A stretch of 53,651 nt of DNA, taken from contig DIRT01000010.1 in the NCBI GenBank assembly GCA_002427605.1, forward strand, positions 4,134 to 57,784, given 5' to 3'. The position numbers and the translations under genes were made by a program. This DNA is from Bacteroidales bacterium UBA5429 (lineage in GTDB: Bacteria > Bacteroidota > Bacteroidia > Bacteroidales > WCHB1-69). Positions 39,808 to 47,544 of the stretch are shown here, in pieces. The notes under the pieces were generated by a model that worked only from the letters and a program-made list of their open reading frames with translations, was not told the origin of the DNA and did no database searches. The first letter of the stretch is position 1. Each line of letters starts with the position of its first letter.

Positions 39808-41316
39808 ATGAACCTCTACACAAATAAAAGGAGATGGAAATGGCTGTTGTTTTCATCGGCGACGATCATTTTTATTCTATTGATGCTTTACTCCAATTCG
39901 TTGATCAAAAAAATAGCGGAAGAGGAGAGAAGAAAGGTTAATGTTTGGGCAGATGCGATTGTTTATAAAGCAGAATTAGTTAATCATACGGATCTTTTTT
40001 TTGAACAGATACGGAGAGAAGAGAAAAAACGGGCTTCCTTTTTGGCACAGGCTATCCAAAAGGTGAGTGAAGCCGACCTCAACGAAGATATCACATTTTA
40101 TCTCAATTACATATCCTCTAATTCAACCATACCAACGTTGCTTGTTAATCAAGATGGGACAATAGATTGTGCTGTTAATATTGATTTGGAGTATCAAAAG
40201 ATGCAGCATATTGATGAAATCAAGCCTTATTTAGATGAATATGATAGTGTAAGAATCAGATATTACAAAAATCAATATATGTGGGTTTATTTTAAAGAAT
40301 CTCAAATATATACCAATTTAAAACTGGTAATTGATAATCTGGTTCAATCATTTTTTCAGGAAGTTGTTATTAATGAATCATTTATACCGGTTATTATTAC
40401 GGACTCTGCATTAACCCAAGTTTATGATTTTGGAAATATTGATACTACTCAAATAGAAACACCAGGACAGTGTAGGCAATTGGCGGACAAAATGGCTAAG
40501 GCTCATCCCCCTATTAAAATTCAACTTCCTAATAAAGGAACATGTTATGTCTTCTACGAAGAATCAGGAGTGTTAAAACGGCTCCGGTATTTTCCCTACG
40601 TCCAATCTCTTTTTATATTCTTTTTTATTGCTATTGCTTATATGATATTTAATTTTGGGAGAAAATCAGAGCAGGATCAGGTATGGGTAGGTATGTCTAA
40701 AGAGACTGCACATCAATTGGGAACACCTATTTCAGCGTTATTGGCATGGCATGAAATGATTAAAGATCGTGAAGATTTACAAGAAATCATGCAGGAAGTA
40801 AAAAAAGATCTTTCTCGTTTGGAAATAATAACGCAACGGTTTTCAAAAATAGGTTCTATTCCTGAATTAAAAGAAGAAAATATCATTGCAATCATATATG
40901 ATTTTATAGAATATCTTCAAACCAGAATCTCTTCTAGAGTAGAAATTAGAATTATGAATCAATCCGATGAGGTAATCTTATTACCCTTAAACAGATATCT
41001 TTTTGAATGGGTTATTGAGAATATCTGTAAAAATTCAGTTGATGCTATGGATGGGGCAGGTGTTATTATTATTGAAGTTATAGAAGAGGGGAATCAAGTT
41101 CATGTAGATCTTTCAGATACCGGAAAAGGAATTACATCTCGAAATATGAAAACCATTTTCAAACCGGGCTATACTTCGAAAAATAGGGGTTGGGGATTAG
41201 GCTTGACTTTAGCAAAAAGAATTATTGAAACCTACCATAAAGGCAAACTTTATGTGAAATCATCGATTGTAGACAGAGGAACTACGATGCGAATAACATT
41301 AAAAAAGGGCGATTAA
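39808..41316 (+). CDS. Membrane sensor histidine kinase without visible response regulator
   Basis: 502 residues. Membrane helix 1 is about 12-30; a ~230-residue extracytoplasmic region follows, and helix 2 is at about 268-285 (YVQSLFIFFFIAIAYMIF). The H-box is ETAHQLGTPIS (His302), the N-box VIENICKNSVDAMDG, the G1 box DTGKG and the G2 box GWGLGLTLAKRII. No HAMP is obvious. It is orphaned: no receiver gene is adjacent, and the rest of the operon is envelope-related. The terminator overlaps its last codons. Confidence 0.9.
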   Translation: MNLYTNKRRWKWLLFSSATIIFILLMLYSNSLIKKIAEEERRKVNVWADAIVYKAELVNHTDLFFEQIRREEKKRASFLAQAIQKVSEADLNEDITFYLNYISSNSTIPTLLVNQDGTIDCAVNIDLEYQKMQHIDEIKPYLDEYDSVRIRYYKNQYMWVYFKESQIYTNLKLVIDNLVQSFFQEVVINESFIPVIITDSALTQVYDFGNIDTTQIETPGQCRQLADKMAKAHPPIKIQLPNKGTCYVFYEESGVLKRLRYFPYVQSLFIFFFIAIAYMIFNFGRKSEQDQVWVGMSKETAHQLGTPISALLAWHEMIKDREDLQEIMQEVKKDLSRLEIITQRFSKIGSIPELKEENIIAIIYDFIEYLQTRISSRVEIRIMNQSDEVILLPLNRYLFEWVIENICKNSVDAMDGAGVIIIEVIEEGNQVHVDLSDTGKGITSRNMKTIFKPGYTSKNRGWGLGLTLAKRIIETYHKGKLYVKSSIVDRGTTMRITLKKGD

Positions 41317-41332
41317 AACCGCCCTTTTTTTT
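41301..41332. terminator. Bidirectional terminator between the kinase and ferredoxin genes
   Basis: AAAAAAGGGCG (41301-41311) pairs with CGCCCTTTTTT (41320-41330) around an 8-nt loop. A-run and T-run on both sides allow termination of both converging genes. It includes the kinase stop codon. Confidence 0.92.
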
Positions 41333-41349
41333 AATCTAATACCCTGTGA

Positions 41350-41517
41350 TTAAGCAGAAATAGCTTCTACAGGACATGTTGCTTCACATGCACCACATTC
41401 GATACAAGAATCAGGATCAATTGAATAAACATCACCAGCAGAAATAGCATCTACAGGACATTCATCTTTACAAGAACCACATGCAGTACAAAGTTCAGGA
41501 TCAATTTTATAAGCCAT
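41350..41517 (-). CDS. 2[4Fe-4S] ferredoxin
   Basis: 55 residues, a small bacterial ferredoxin. The two Cys motifs are CTACGSCKDECPV and CIECGACEATCPV (CX2CX2CX3CP each), separated by a short loop (DAISAGDVYSIDPDS). The sequence is internally repeated, as in clostridial-type ferredoxins. It is a low-potential electron carrier, which suggests anaerobic metabolism. It has its own promoter within the palindrome at 41549-41582 and ends 20 bp from the shared terminator. Confidence 0.96.
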   Translation of the reverse strand: MAYKIDPELCTACGSCKDECPVDAISAGDVYSIDPDSCIECGACEATCPVEAISA

Positions 41518-41548
41518 AATTTATTATTTAATTAGGGTTAATATTCGA

Positions 41549-41582
41549 GTGCAAAAGTAATATATTTTTTTTACTTTTGCAC
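41549..41582. promoter_or_regulatory. Perfect 12-bp inverted repeat with twin divergent promoters
   Basis: GTGCAAAAGTAA (41549-41560) and TTACTTTTGCAC (41571-41582) are exact complements around a 10-nt AT loop. Each arm contains a TACTTTTG -7 element, one facing the ferredoxin (41552-41559, minus) and one facing the 41600 gene (41572-41579, plus). The palindrome looks like a regulator binding site controlling both genes, or may be a consequence of two identical -7 regions. Confidence 0.7.
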
Positions 41583-41599
41583 GAAATAGAGATAAAGAT

Positions 41600-42727
41600 A
41601 TGAAAAGGAAATTGTTATTGTTTTTATTAGCCTGGTTATCAATCCAATTGACTTTCTCACAAGACAAAAAAGAGATCACAGTTTTATATTTAATCCCATT
41701 TCATATTTCAGATTCTCACATAAATATTTCAGAAATCAGTACTGAATTGGACATTTTTGATGTTTCTGCCCTACAAATGATAGGTTTTTGGGAAGGCGCA
41801 AAATTGGGATTAAGTACTTATGAGTATTCAGATAAAAAGATTGAGGTGATTGTAAGAGATATCACAACGGATGAGAATAAATTAAGGAAATTACTCGAGG
41901 ATGATCGTCTAATGAAAGATGTTGATCTCATTATCGGTCCTTTTTACGGGTCATTGATTCCAATAGCAGCGCAGTATGCAAATGAAAAAAAGATCATGAT
42001 TGTAAACCCGTTTTCAATTCAAGAAGCCGGAATAGAAACAAATCCTTATTTATATAAACTAAAACCCAATGTTTCCCGAAAACCTCAAATGGTAAAGGAG
42101 TTAATCCTGGACTCTATTCGCAATTATAAGGTTCATTTGTGGTGTGATAATAAACATGACGAAAATGTAAAGTTATATACTGATTATTTTGATGATCAAG
42201 AGATTGCATATCAAATAGATGAGGTTAAATCTCATATTTATAAATTAAACCTGGATCTTGGTTTTTACAAACATCATGTTATCATTGCCCTTTTTAACAA
42301 CCCTACTGTAGTGATGAATCAGATGAGACTCTTTTCAAATGCAACAGAGGGAATCTCATATTCTTTTATTTTTCCTGAAGAGTGGCTCAATTTCAGTGTA
42401 TTGGATGAGGATTTTTACAGTTTAAAAAATCTCTACTATTTTACAAACTGCTTTGTTGAAGCGAACGAAAAGAGTGCTCAATTTATTGAAGAATATGTTG
42501 CTATCTATCAGACACCCTGTCAGTTAGAACGTTTTTCATTTCAAGGGTACGATATTACACGTTACTTCATAGACCTCTATTTTGCACAACAAAATCCTAA
42601 TCTTGTTGAATTCACGCCTCTTTCTTACCGATTTAAATTTAAAAAATGGTCCCAGGGAGGATTTGAGAATGAGATTATCCGATTAATCAAAATTGAAAAC
42701 TTCGAAAAACGGGAAATAAGCAAATAA
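41600..42727 (+). CDS. Periplasmic-binding-fold protein (ABC-type amino-acid receptor-like)
   Basis: 375 residues. Signal peptide (to about 20, LLAWLSIQLTFS) and then a type-1 periplasmic binding fold (VLYLIPFHISDS, ALQMIGFWEGAKLGLSTYEYS, VDLIIGPFYGSLIPIAAQYANEKK). Similar proteins in Bacteroidota occur together with LysM domains, which this one lacks. No permease or ATPase genes are near, so it is probably not part of a classical importer. Ligand unknown. It is divergent from the ferredoxin. Confidence 0.78.
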   Translation: MKRKLLLFLLAWLSIQLTFSQDKKEITVLYLIPFHISDSHINISEISTELDIFDVSALQMIGFWEGAKLGLSTYEYSDKKIEVIVRDITTDENKLRKLLEDDRLMKDVDLIIGPFYGSLIPIAAQYANEKKIMIVNPFSIQEAGIETNPYLYKLKPNVSRKPQMVKELILDSIRNYKVHLWCDNKHDENVKLYTDYFDDQEIAYQIDEVKSHIYKLNLDLGFYKHHVIIALFNNPTVVMNQMRLFSNATEGISYSFIFPEEWLNFSVLDEDFYSLKNLYYFTNCFVEANEKSAQFIEEYVAIYQTPCQLERFSFQGYDITRYFIDLYFAQQNPNLVEFTPLSYRFKFKKWSQGGFENEIIRLIKIENFEKREISK

Positions 42728-42738
42728 GGTTAGAATAT

Positions 42739-42754
42739 GGGTTCACGTGAAACA
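42739..42754. promoter_or_regulatory. parS-like site 3
   Basis: GGGTTCACGTGAAACA matches the consensus parS 16-mer at 14 of 16 positions, including the core TTCACGTGAAACA. It lies in an intergenic region 12 bp after a gene. Confidence 0.6.
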
Positions 42755-42800
42755 ATTTTGAAATAATCTAAAAACCAATAAGTTATACTTCTTACTTCTT

Positions 42801-42888
42801 ATTTCTTTTTTCTTATTTGGAAATTTAAATAATTGGGGGGCAGAAAAAGTATTACTATTTTGTTATCCCGTTTCCCCACTCTGGAAAT
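42801..42888 (+). repeat. Interspersed intergenic repeat, copy B
   Basis: Carries CTTATTTGG, ATTTAAATAATTGG, GGGGGGCAG, TTATCCCGTTTCCCCACT and CTGGAAA. Same block order as copies A and C. Confidence 0.75.
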
Positions 42889-42957
42889 CATACCTTTTTG
42901 AATATTTGTGATCCAATTACAAATTACGAAACCACAAATTTTGATTTTACACGGTCG

Positions 42958-42981
42958 AGAGACGCAATGCTTTGCGTCTCT
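42958..42981. repeat. Palindromic hairpin AGAGACGCAA/TTGCGTCTCT
   Basis: 10-bp perfect arms with a 4-nt loop. Similar short palindromes are scattered in many Bacteroidota and cyanobacterial intergenic regions; its role here is unknown. Confidence 0.8.
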
Positions 42982-43015
42982 ACAACCATTTTTACGACCA
43001 TGTTCATTCATTTTT

Positions 43016-43032
43016 CCCCTCCTTTGGAGGGG
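43016..43032. repeat. CCCCTCC/GGAGGGG hairpin
   Basis: 7-bp perfect arms with a 3-nt loop, GC-rich against an AT-rich background, followed by CTAGGGGAGG. A widespread interspersed element type in Bacteroidota. Confidence 0.75.
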
Positions 43033-43101
43033 CTAGGGGAGGTCGATTCGTAATTCGTAATTGATTATTCCGCCTTCCGCCTTTCCTTCTACCTTCTACC
43101 T

Positions 43102-46100
43102 TTAAAAGTCTGTTCCCAGAGAAATCACAAATCTGCCTTTGGGACTAATAAAGCGCATATCTTCAATGCCCCAGGCGTAATCAAGTTTGAAAAAATAGCT
43201 AAATAGGGTTGCTCTGAGCCCTAAACCTAATCCGGCAACCCAAGGGTCCACTTGACGAGTGATGATCGCTGTAATGTTCCCGGATTGGATATAACGGATA
43301 TATAATGCATTGTCAGCTGAATAGGGAGTGAGTCCGGTCCAGGCGGTTCCAATATCACCAAATAAAACCAACTGCATGGTGTTTAAAAATTCTAAAGAGA
43401 CTGTTTTATTAAATAACAACTGGAAAACAGGAATTCGCAATTCGGATGATAAAAGAGCAAAAGAGGTGCCATTGCGAATATTTTGGTCAAATCCCCGAAT
43501 ATTGGTAGCCAATGTTTGATAATGGTAATTTTTACTCCGATCTACATATATTTCGCTGTTAAAAGTGGGATTAATCCAGTTGTCTACACCACCCATGTAG
43601 TACACCAATCTGGCAGTTCCAAAATTAGTACTGGCAGCAAAACGTGTACTCCAGGTCATATTTTTATACAGTTTGATCGATTTTCTATAATCGATACCTA
43701 CAACAAACAGATTCAAAGACTCCTTACTTACACGAAAATCCAATTCGGCAAAAATTTTGAGTTTATCTCCTTTCCATAAGTTAACAAACAACTCTTTGGA
43801 AGAATCATAAACATATTCCAATTTAACGCCACTCCAATATTCTGTAGTTACAGGAGCAGTTAAAGCCCGATCACTCAGTACACCTTCAGCAAATTTCTCT
43901 TCTCTTCCTTTCAAAGAAAGCCGGATACTGTTAAATTTATCAAAAGGATATTTTAAGTTGTAAAAAATAGAGTTTGTTCTTTGTTTAATATATTGATAAC
44001 CAACAGATTGTCCAATTGCCTGATAATAATAGACAATCTGTTTATCCAAACGTTTCGACAGATCCTCATAGCTGAGCATCACTTCTGAACCCATTCCAAA
44101 AAAGGGAAGTCGGAAACCGGCACTGATGCGATAATCTTCCAGTATATCCTGAATTCCAACCATAATTAAAGCATTCATTCCGGAGTTGAGATAGATAGGA
44201 ATATTCAAACCGGTAAATTGCTGGTAAGAGGTGTTCAAAAAGCTGAAGTCAGCCTGGGTGATCAACTTGTTGACTGTAAATTGAGTGTAATAATTCCTTG
44301 TTAAAGGATTTTCAAAAGGAAAACTGATGATCCTTTCTACTTTTTTTTCCAGCGTATCATTTTGGGAATTAAAATCTTTGGGGGGATCTGCTCCTTTGTT
44401 CAAATCTGCGTATATAACCTGACGAATTCCTCTCCTCTTCTGTGGAATAGATACTTGACGGATCAGTTTATTGATAGAATCTTCATAGTGTTGTTTTGCT
44501 AAAGCAGAGCTCATATTTTGTGAGAGTGGGGGAGAGGTTGCCCTTATTTTTAATTCAAAAGGTTCTATAAAAATTTGATCCAATCCGTTAATAGACTGAA
44601 GATCACCAATTTGTTCGCTATGTTTATCATAATGATGTTCCAGGATGGAATGACTGTAATCTGTCAGAGGACTATTTTTTGCAAAATAAGCATAATGGAT
44701 GGCAGTATCAATCTTCGTGATGCTACTATCAAATTGAGCTAAATATCTGTTTTTGATTCCGTTCTGATCGCCCAAATAGATAATTTTATTTTTTCCTAAA
44801 ACCTGAATATCTGTTTCAGATCCGGTTGGCGTATCGGTTATTTGTAGCAACTGGTTATCTTTTTTCGCATACCGATACAAAAAAAGGTCATATTTGGACT
44901 GATTTTGAGTGTGATAAAATCGATTTCCGGGATCTAAAGAATCGACAGGTCTGTTGGAAGAAAAGATGATATCCTGTTGATTATTGAAAAATCGAGGACC
45001 ATAATCATCGTAGAAATCTTGAGTTAAGTTTTGATATGACCGCGCCTGGAAACTGTAAAGAAATATATCGGATTGACCATTTCTAAATCCCGAAAACAAG
45101 AGATATCTACCATCGTCAGAAAAACTCCAGTCGGTAATTTTTTCCACATCGATCAGAAAAGGTTTCTCCCTTTTTTTCTTAGAAACATCATAAGGATAAA
45201 AGAAACAGCGACCCTCTTTTTCTATGGTGAATCCTAATATATTTCCGTTAGGGTGCCAACCAATAATTGGGTAGGAGAGATCCGGTTTATCTTCCGTTTT
45301 CTTTCCTTTTTTGTAGATAAGTTTAGGTCTTTTAGAGTCAGCAGTTTTGATCCAAATCTTGATTTGTCCCTGTTGATTGGTCACAAAAGCGAATTGTTCT
45401 CCATCCGGGGCAAGCCTTAGCCGGGTGTAATTTCTGTTCTTTTTGACCCGTTGAAGAGCCGGGGTGCGATGCTCATCCGGCCCCCCTTTTTTTATATCAT
45501 CATAATAAAGAACAACAGAATAACGATACCACTCTTGAATCAGCTCTTTCAGTGAAGAACCGGTCACATATAAGAAACTTTTGTCGACACTTCTCAAGGA
45601 ACGGGTGTAAGATATAATTTTGGAGATAGCCGCAGGACCATGCTTATCGGCAATATATTTCCAGAGTGCGTGACCGGCATAGGTTGCTTCCACAGGATCC
45701 AGGTCTTCCAAAGAGGAAAAACGCTTGGAAAGAATCCCTTTTTTAATTTGGATATCAATTTCCGGGGACCAATTTTCGGCCATGTAGGAGCCCAAACCAC
45801 TATAAAACCAATTGGGAATATAATTTAAGTGTTCCGATGAAATATTGGCTCCCACACTCTCTCCTTCAATGATACTGCGGGCAAAAAGAATGGCAATACC
45901 ACTTCGGATCATATTGTCAAAGTGATTGTGGTTGCCGTCAAAGTAGAGATATACCTTGTTTCCGTAAATATTGGTGATTCCCCCTCTGTTATAGAAATCC
46001 TCATCATCATGACCAAAATTGGACTCTCTGAAATCAGATTGGGTATTATAAACGATAAAGTTGATCTTTTTACTCAAAGAAAAGTTGAATTTTCGTTCAA

Positions 46101-46326
46101 ACTCTTCGATATAAAGCGGTACTTTTCCGTAAGTGTACTCTCCCAAAGCCTTAGAGGTGGGATAAAAATAGACATCGTATTGGATAGCCCTGAAATATTG
46201 CCAATTGAATTTTTGATATTGAACTCTATTTTTTCCAAAAGTGAGCTGGGAGCCATTGTAGAACTGAGCCTGTGAAACGAGTCCAAGCAGCAGTAATAAA
46301 ATCAGTAAGCTCCCTTTTTTCAACAT
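43102..46326 (-). CDS. Large envelope protein: TolB-like PD40 propeller with peptidase-MA-like start and C-terminal beta-barrel
   Basis: 1074 residues with a signal peptide (KKGSLLILLLLLGLVSQAQ). Residues ~30-260 resemble the peptidase-MA-like domain of this Bacteroidota family, with YTYGKVPLYIEEFERKFNF and LFARSIIEGESVG; no HExxH motif is visible. Residues ~300-560 contain WD40-like PD40/TolB repeats (LAPDGEQFAFVTN, WSFSDDGRYLLFSGFRNGQ, FFNNQQDIIFSSNRP). The C-terminal ~430 residues are amphipathic beta strands ending in an aromatic-rich block and a C-terminal Phe, as in BamA-type surface antigens. It is probably anchored in the outer membrane. It is 1 bp beyond the ilvA stop and follows it on the same strand. 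Confidence 0.82.
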   Translation of the reverse strand: MLKKGSLLILLLLLGLVSQAQFYNGSQLTFGKNRVQYQKFNWQYFRAIQYDVYFYPTSKALGEYTYGKVPLYIEEFERKFNFSLSKKINFIVYNTQSDFRESNFGHDDEDFYNRGGITNIYGNKVYLYFDGNHNHFDNMIRSGIAILFARSIIEGESVGANISSEHLNYIPNWFYSGLGSYMAENWSPEIDIQIKKGILSKRFSSLEDLDPVEATYAGHALWKYIADKHGPAAISKIISYTRSLRSVDKSFLYVTGSSLKELIQEWYRYSVVLYYDDIKKGGPDEHRTPALQRVKKNRNYTRLRLAPDGEQFAFVTNQQGQIKIWIKTADSKRPKLIYKKGKKTEDKPDLSYPIIGWHPNGNILGFTIEKEGRCFFYPYDVSKKKREKPFLIDVEKITDWSFSDDGRYLLFSGFRNGQSDIFLYSFQARSYQNLTQDFYDDYGPRFFNNQQDIIFSSNRPVDSLDPGNRFYHTQNQSKYDLFLYRYAKKDNQLLQITDTPTGSETDIQVLGKNKIIYLGDQNGIKNRYLAQFDSSITKIDTAIHYAYFAKNSPLTDYSHSILEHHYDKHSEQIGDLQSINGLDQIFIEPFELKIRATSPPLSQNMSSALAKQHYEDSINKLIRQVSIPQKRRGIRQVIYADLNKGADPPKDFNSQNDTLEKKVERIISFPFENPLTRNYYTQFTVNKLITQADFSFLNTSYQQFTGLNIPIYLNSGMNALIMVGIQDILEDYRISAGFRLPFFGMGSEVMLSYEDLSKRLDKQIVYYYQAIGQSVGYQYIKQRTNSIFYNLKYPFDKFNSIRLSLKGREEKFAEGVLSDRALTAPVTTEYWSGVKLEYVYDSSKELFVNLWKGDKLKIFAELDFRVSKESLNLFVVGIDYRKSIKLYKNMTWSTRFAASTNFGTARLVYYMGGVDNWINPTFNSEIYVDRSKNYHYQTLATNIRGFDQNIRNGTSFALLSSELRIPVFQLLFNKTVSLEFLNTMQLVLFGDIGTAWTGLTPYSADNALYIRYIQSGNITAIITRQVDPWVAGLGLGLRATLFSYFFKLDYAWGIEDMRFISPKGRFVISLGTDF

Positions 46327-46327
46327 C

Positions 46328-47542
46328 TTATGAAATAACGCTACAGGTGATACCTTCTTGATAGAGTTTTTCCTTAATAATTTCCAATTGTTCTTTACGT
46401 TGTAAATTAACGGTTACTTCAATTAATACTTTTCCGACAGGAACAGAGGTAAATGAACGTTCATGAATAATATGAGCAATGTTGATAGTTTCATCTTCCA
46501 GGATAGATAAAACTCTCTTCAATTCTCCTGCCTGGTCAAGTACTATAAATTGGATGTGAGCCTTCAATCCTTCCTGCATCATCCCTTGATCGATAATTTG
46601 TTGGAACAGGTTCAAATTCACGTTTCCACCACTGATAATAGGAACCACACATTGTCCCATCAAAGGAGACTTTTTAAAGATAGCGGCGGCTAATGCAGCG
46701 GTTCCGGAAGGTTCAGCCAACAATTTTCCACGTTGTATTAACAAATATGTCGAGTGAGCTAACTCTTTATCAGAAACAGTAACAATGTCATCAACTAATT
46801 CTTTTACAATATTGAAAGTGAGATCTCCCGGTTTTTTTACGGCAATCCCGTCCGCAATAGTATGGCATTGGTTTAAGGCTAAAACACTGTCACTTTTTTG
46901 GGATGCCAACATCGATGCGGCTCCTTCAGCTTCCACACCAATAATCTTAATATTAGGATTGATCTCTTTTAAAGCAATCGCAATACCACTGATTAATCCT
47001 CCTCCTCCAATGGGCACAATAACTGTGTCTGTTTCAGGAAGTCGTCTAAAAATTTCTATACCTACAACTCCTTGTCCGGCAATGATTTTTGGATCATTAA
47101 AAGGGTGGATATAGGTTCCATTGTGTTCTTCCAGATACTCTTGAGATGCCGCAAAAGCATCATCAAAAGAGGTTCCGGTTAAAATCACGTCAGCTCCATA
47201 TCCTTTTGTGGCATTGACCTTGGCTGGGGGTGTAAAGGTAGGCATAAAGATTGTACTTTTCAGTCCCAGATAAGATGCGGAATAAGCAACTCCCTGGGCA
47301 TGATTTCCCGCCGATGCTGCGATGATAGGACGTTGTTTCTGTTCTTCAGAAAGGCTTAGTAGCTTATTAAAAGCACCTCTTACTTTAAAAGAACCGGTGG
47401 TTTGTAAGTTTTCCAGTTTAAGATAGACTTCTGTTTCAGCCATTCTGGAAAAAGTTTTGGAATGCGTTAAAGATGTCTCTTTGATTACATTACGCATGGC
47501 TTGCTGAGCAGCAATGATGTCGGAATATTTTATAGGTATCAT
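46328..47542 (-). CDS. ilvA: Threonine ammonia-lyase (threonine dehydratase)
   Basis: 404 residues. PLP-lysine motif TGSFKVRGAF (Lys53), AASAGNHAQGVA, PIGGGGLISG and a C-terminal ACT-like regulatory domain from about residue 325 (AHIQFIVLDQAGELKRVLSIL). It converts threonine to 2-oxobutanoate and ammonia; with one ACT domain it is the shorter form, which may be allosteric to isoleucine or act in catabolism. It sits between an O-antigen ligase and a TolB/barrel gene, an unusual neighbourhood, with 2-bp gaps on either side. Confidence 0.96.
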   Translation of the reverse strand: MIPIKYSDIIAAQQAMRNVIKETSLTHSKTFSRMAETEVYLKLENLQTTGSFKVRGAFNKLLSLSEEQKQRPIIAASAGNHAQGVAYSASYLGLKSTIFMPTFTPPAKVNATKGYGADVILTGTSFDDAFAASQEYLEEHNGTYIHPFNDPKIIAGQGVVGIEIFRRLPETDTVIVPIGGGGLISGIAIALKEINPNIKIIGVEAEGAASMLASQKSDSVLALNQCHTIADGIAVKKPGDLTFNIVKELVDDIVTVSDKELAHSTYLLIQRGKLLAEPSGTAALAAAIFKKSPLMGQCVVPIISGGNVNLNLFQQIIDQGMMQEGLKAHIQFIVLDQAGELKRVLSILEDETINIAHIIHERSFTSVPVGKVLIEVTVNLQRKEQLEIIKEKLYQEGITCSVIS

Positions 47543-47544
47543 AA

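Larger units (their letters stand above)
42728..43101. other. Gene-free repeat-rich spacer with a parS-like site
   Basis: 374 bp between convergent genes. It contains, in order: a parS-like palindrome (42739-42754), interspersed-repeat copy B (42801-42888), a 10-bp hairpin (42958-42981), a CCCCTCC/GGAGGGG hairpin (43016-43032) with GGGGAGG beyond it, and two CGTAATT heptamers (43047-43060). No coding region is supported. Confidence 0.7.
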
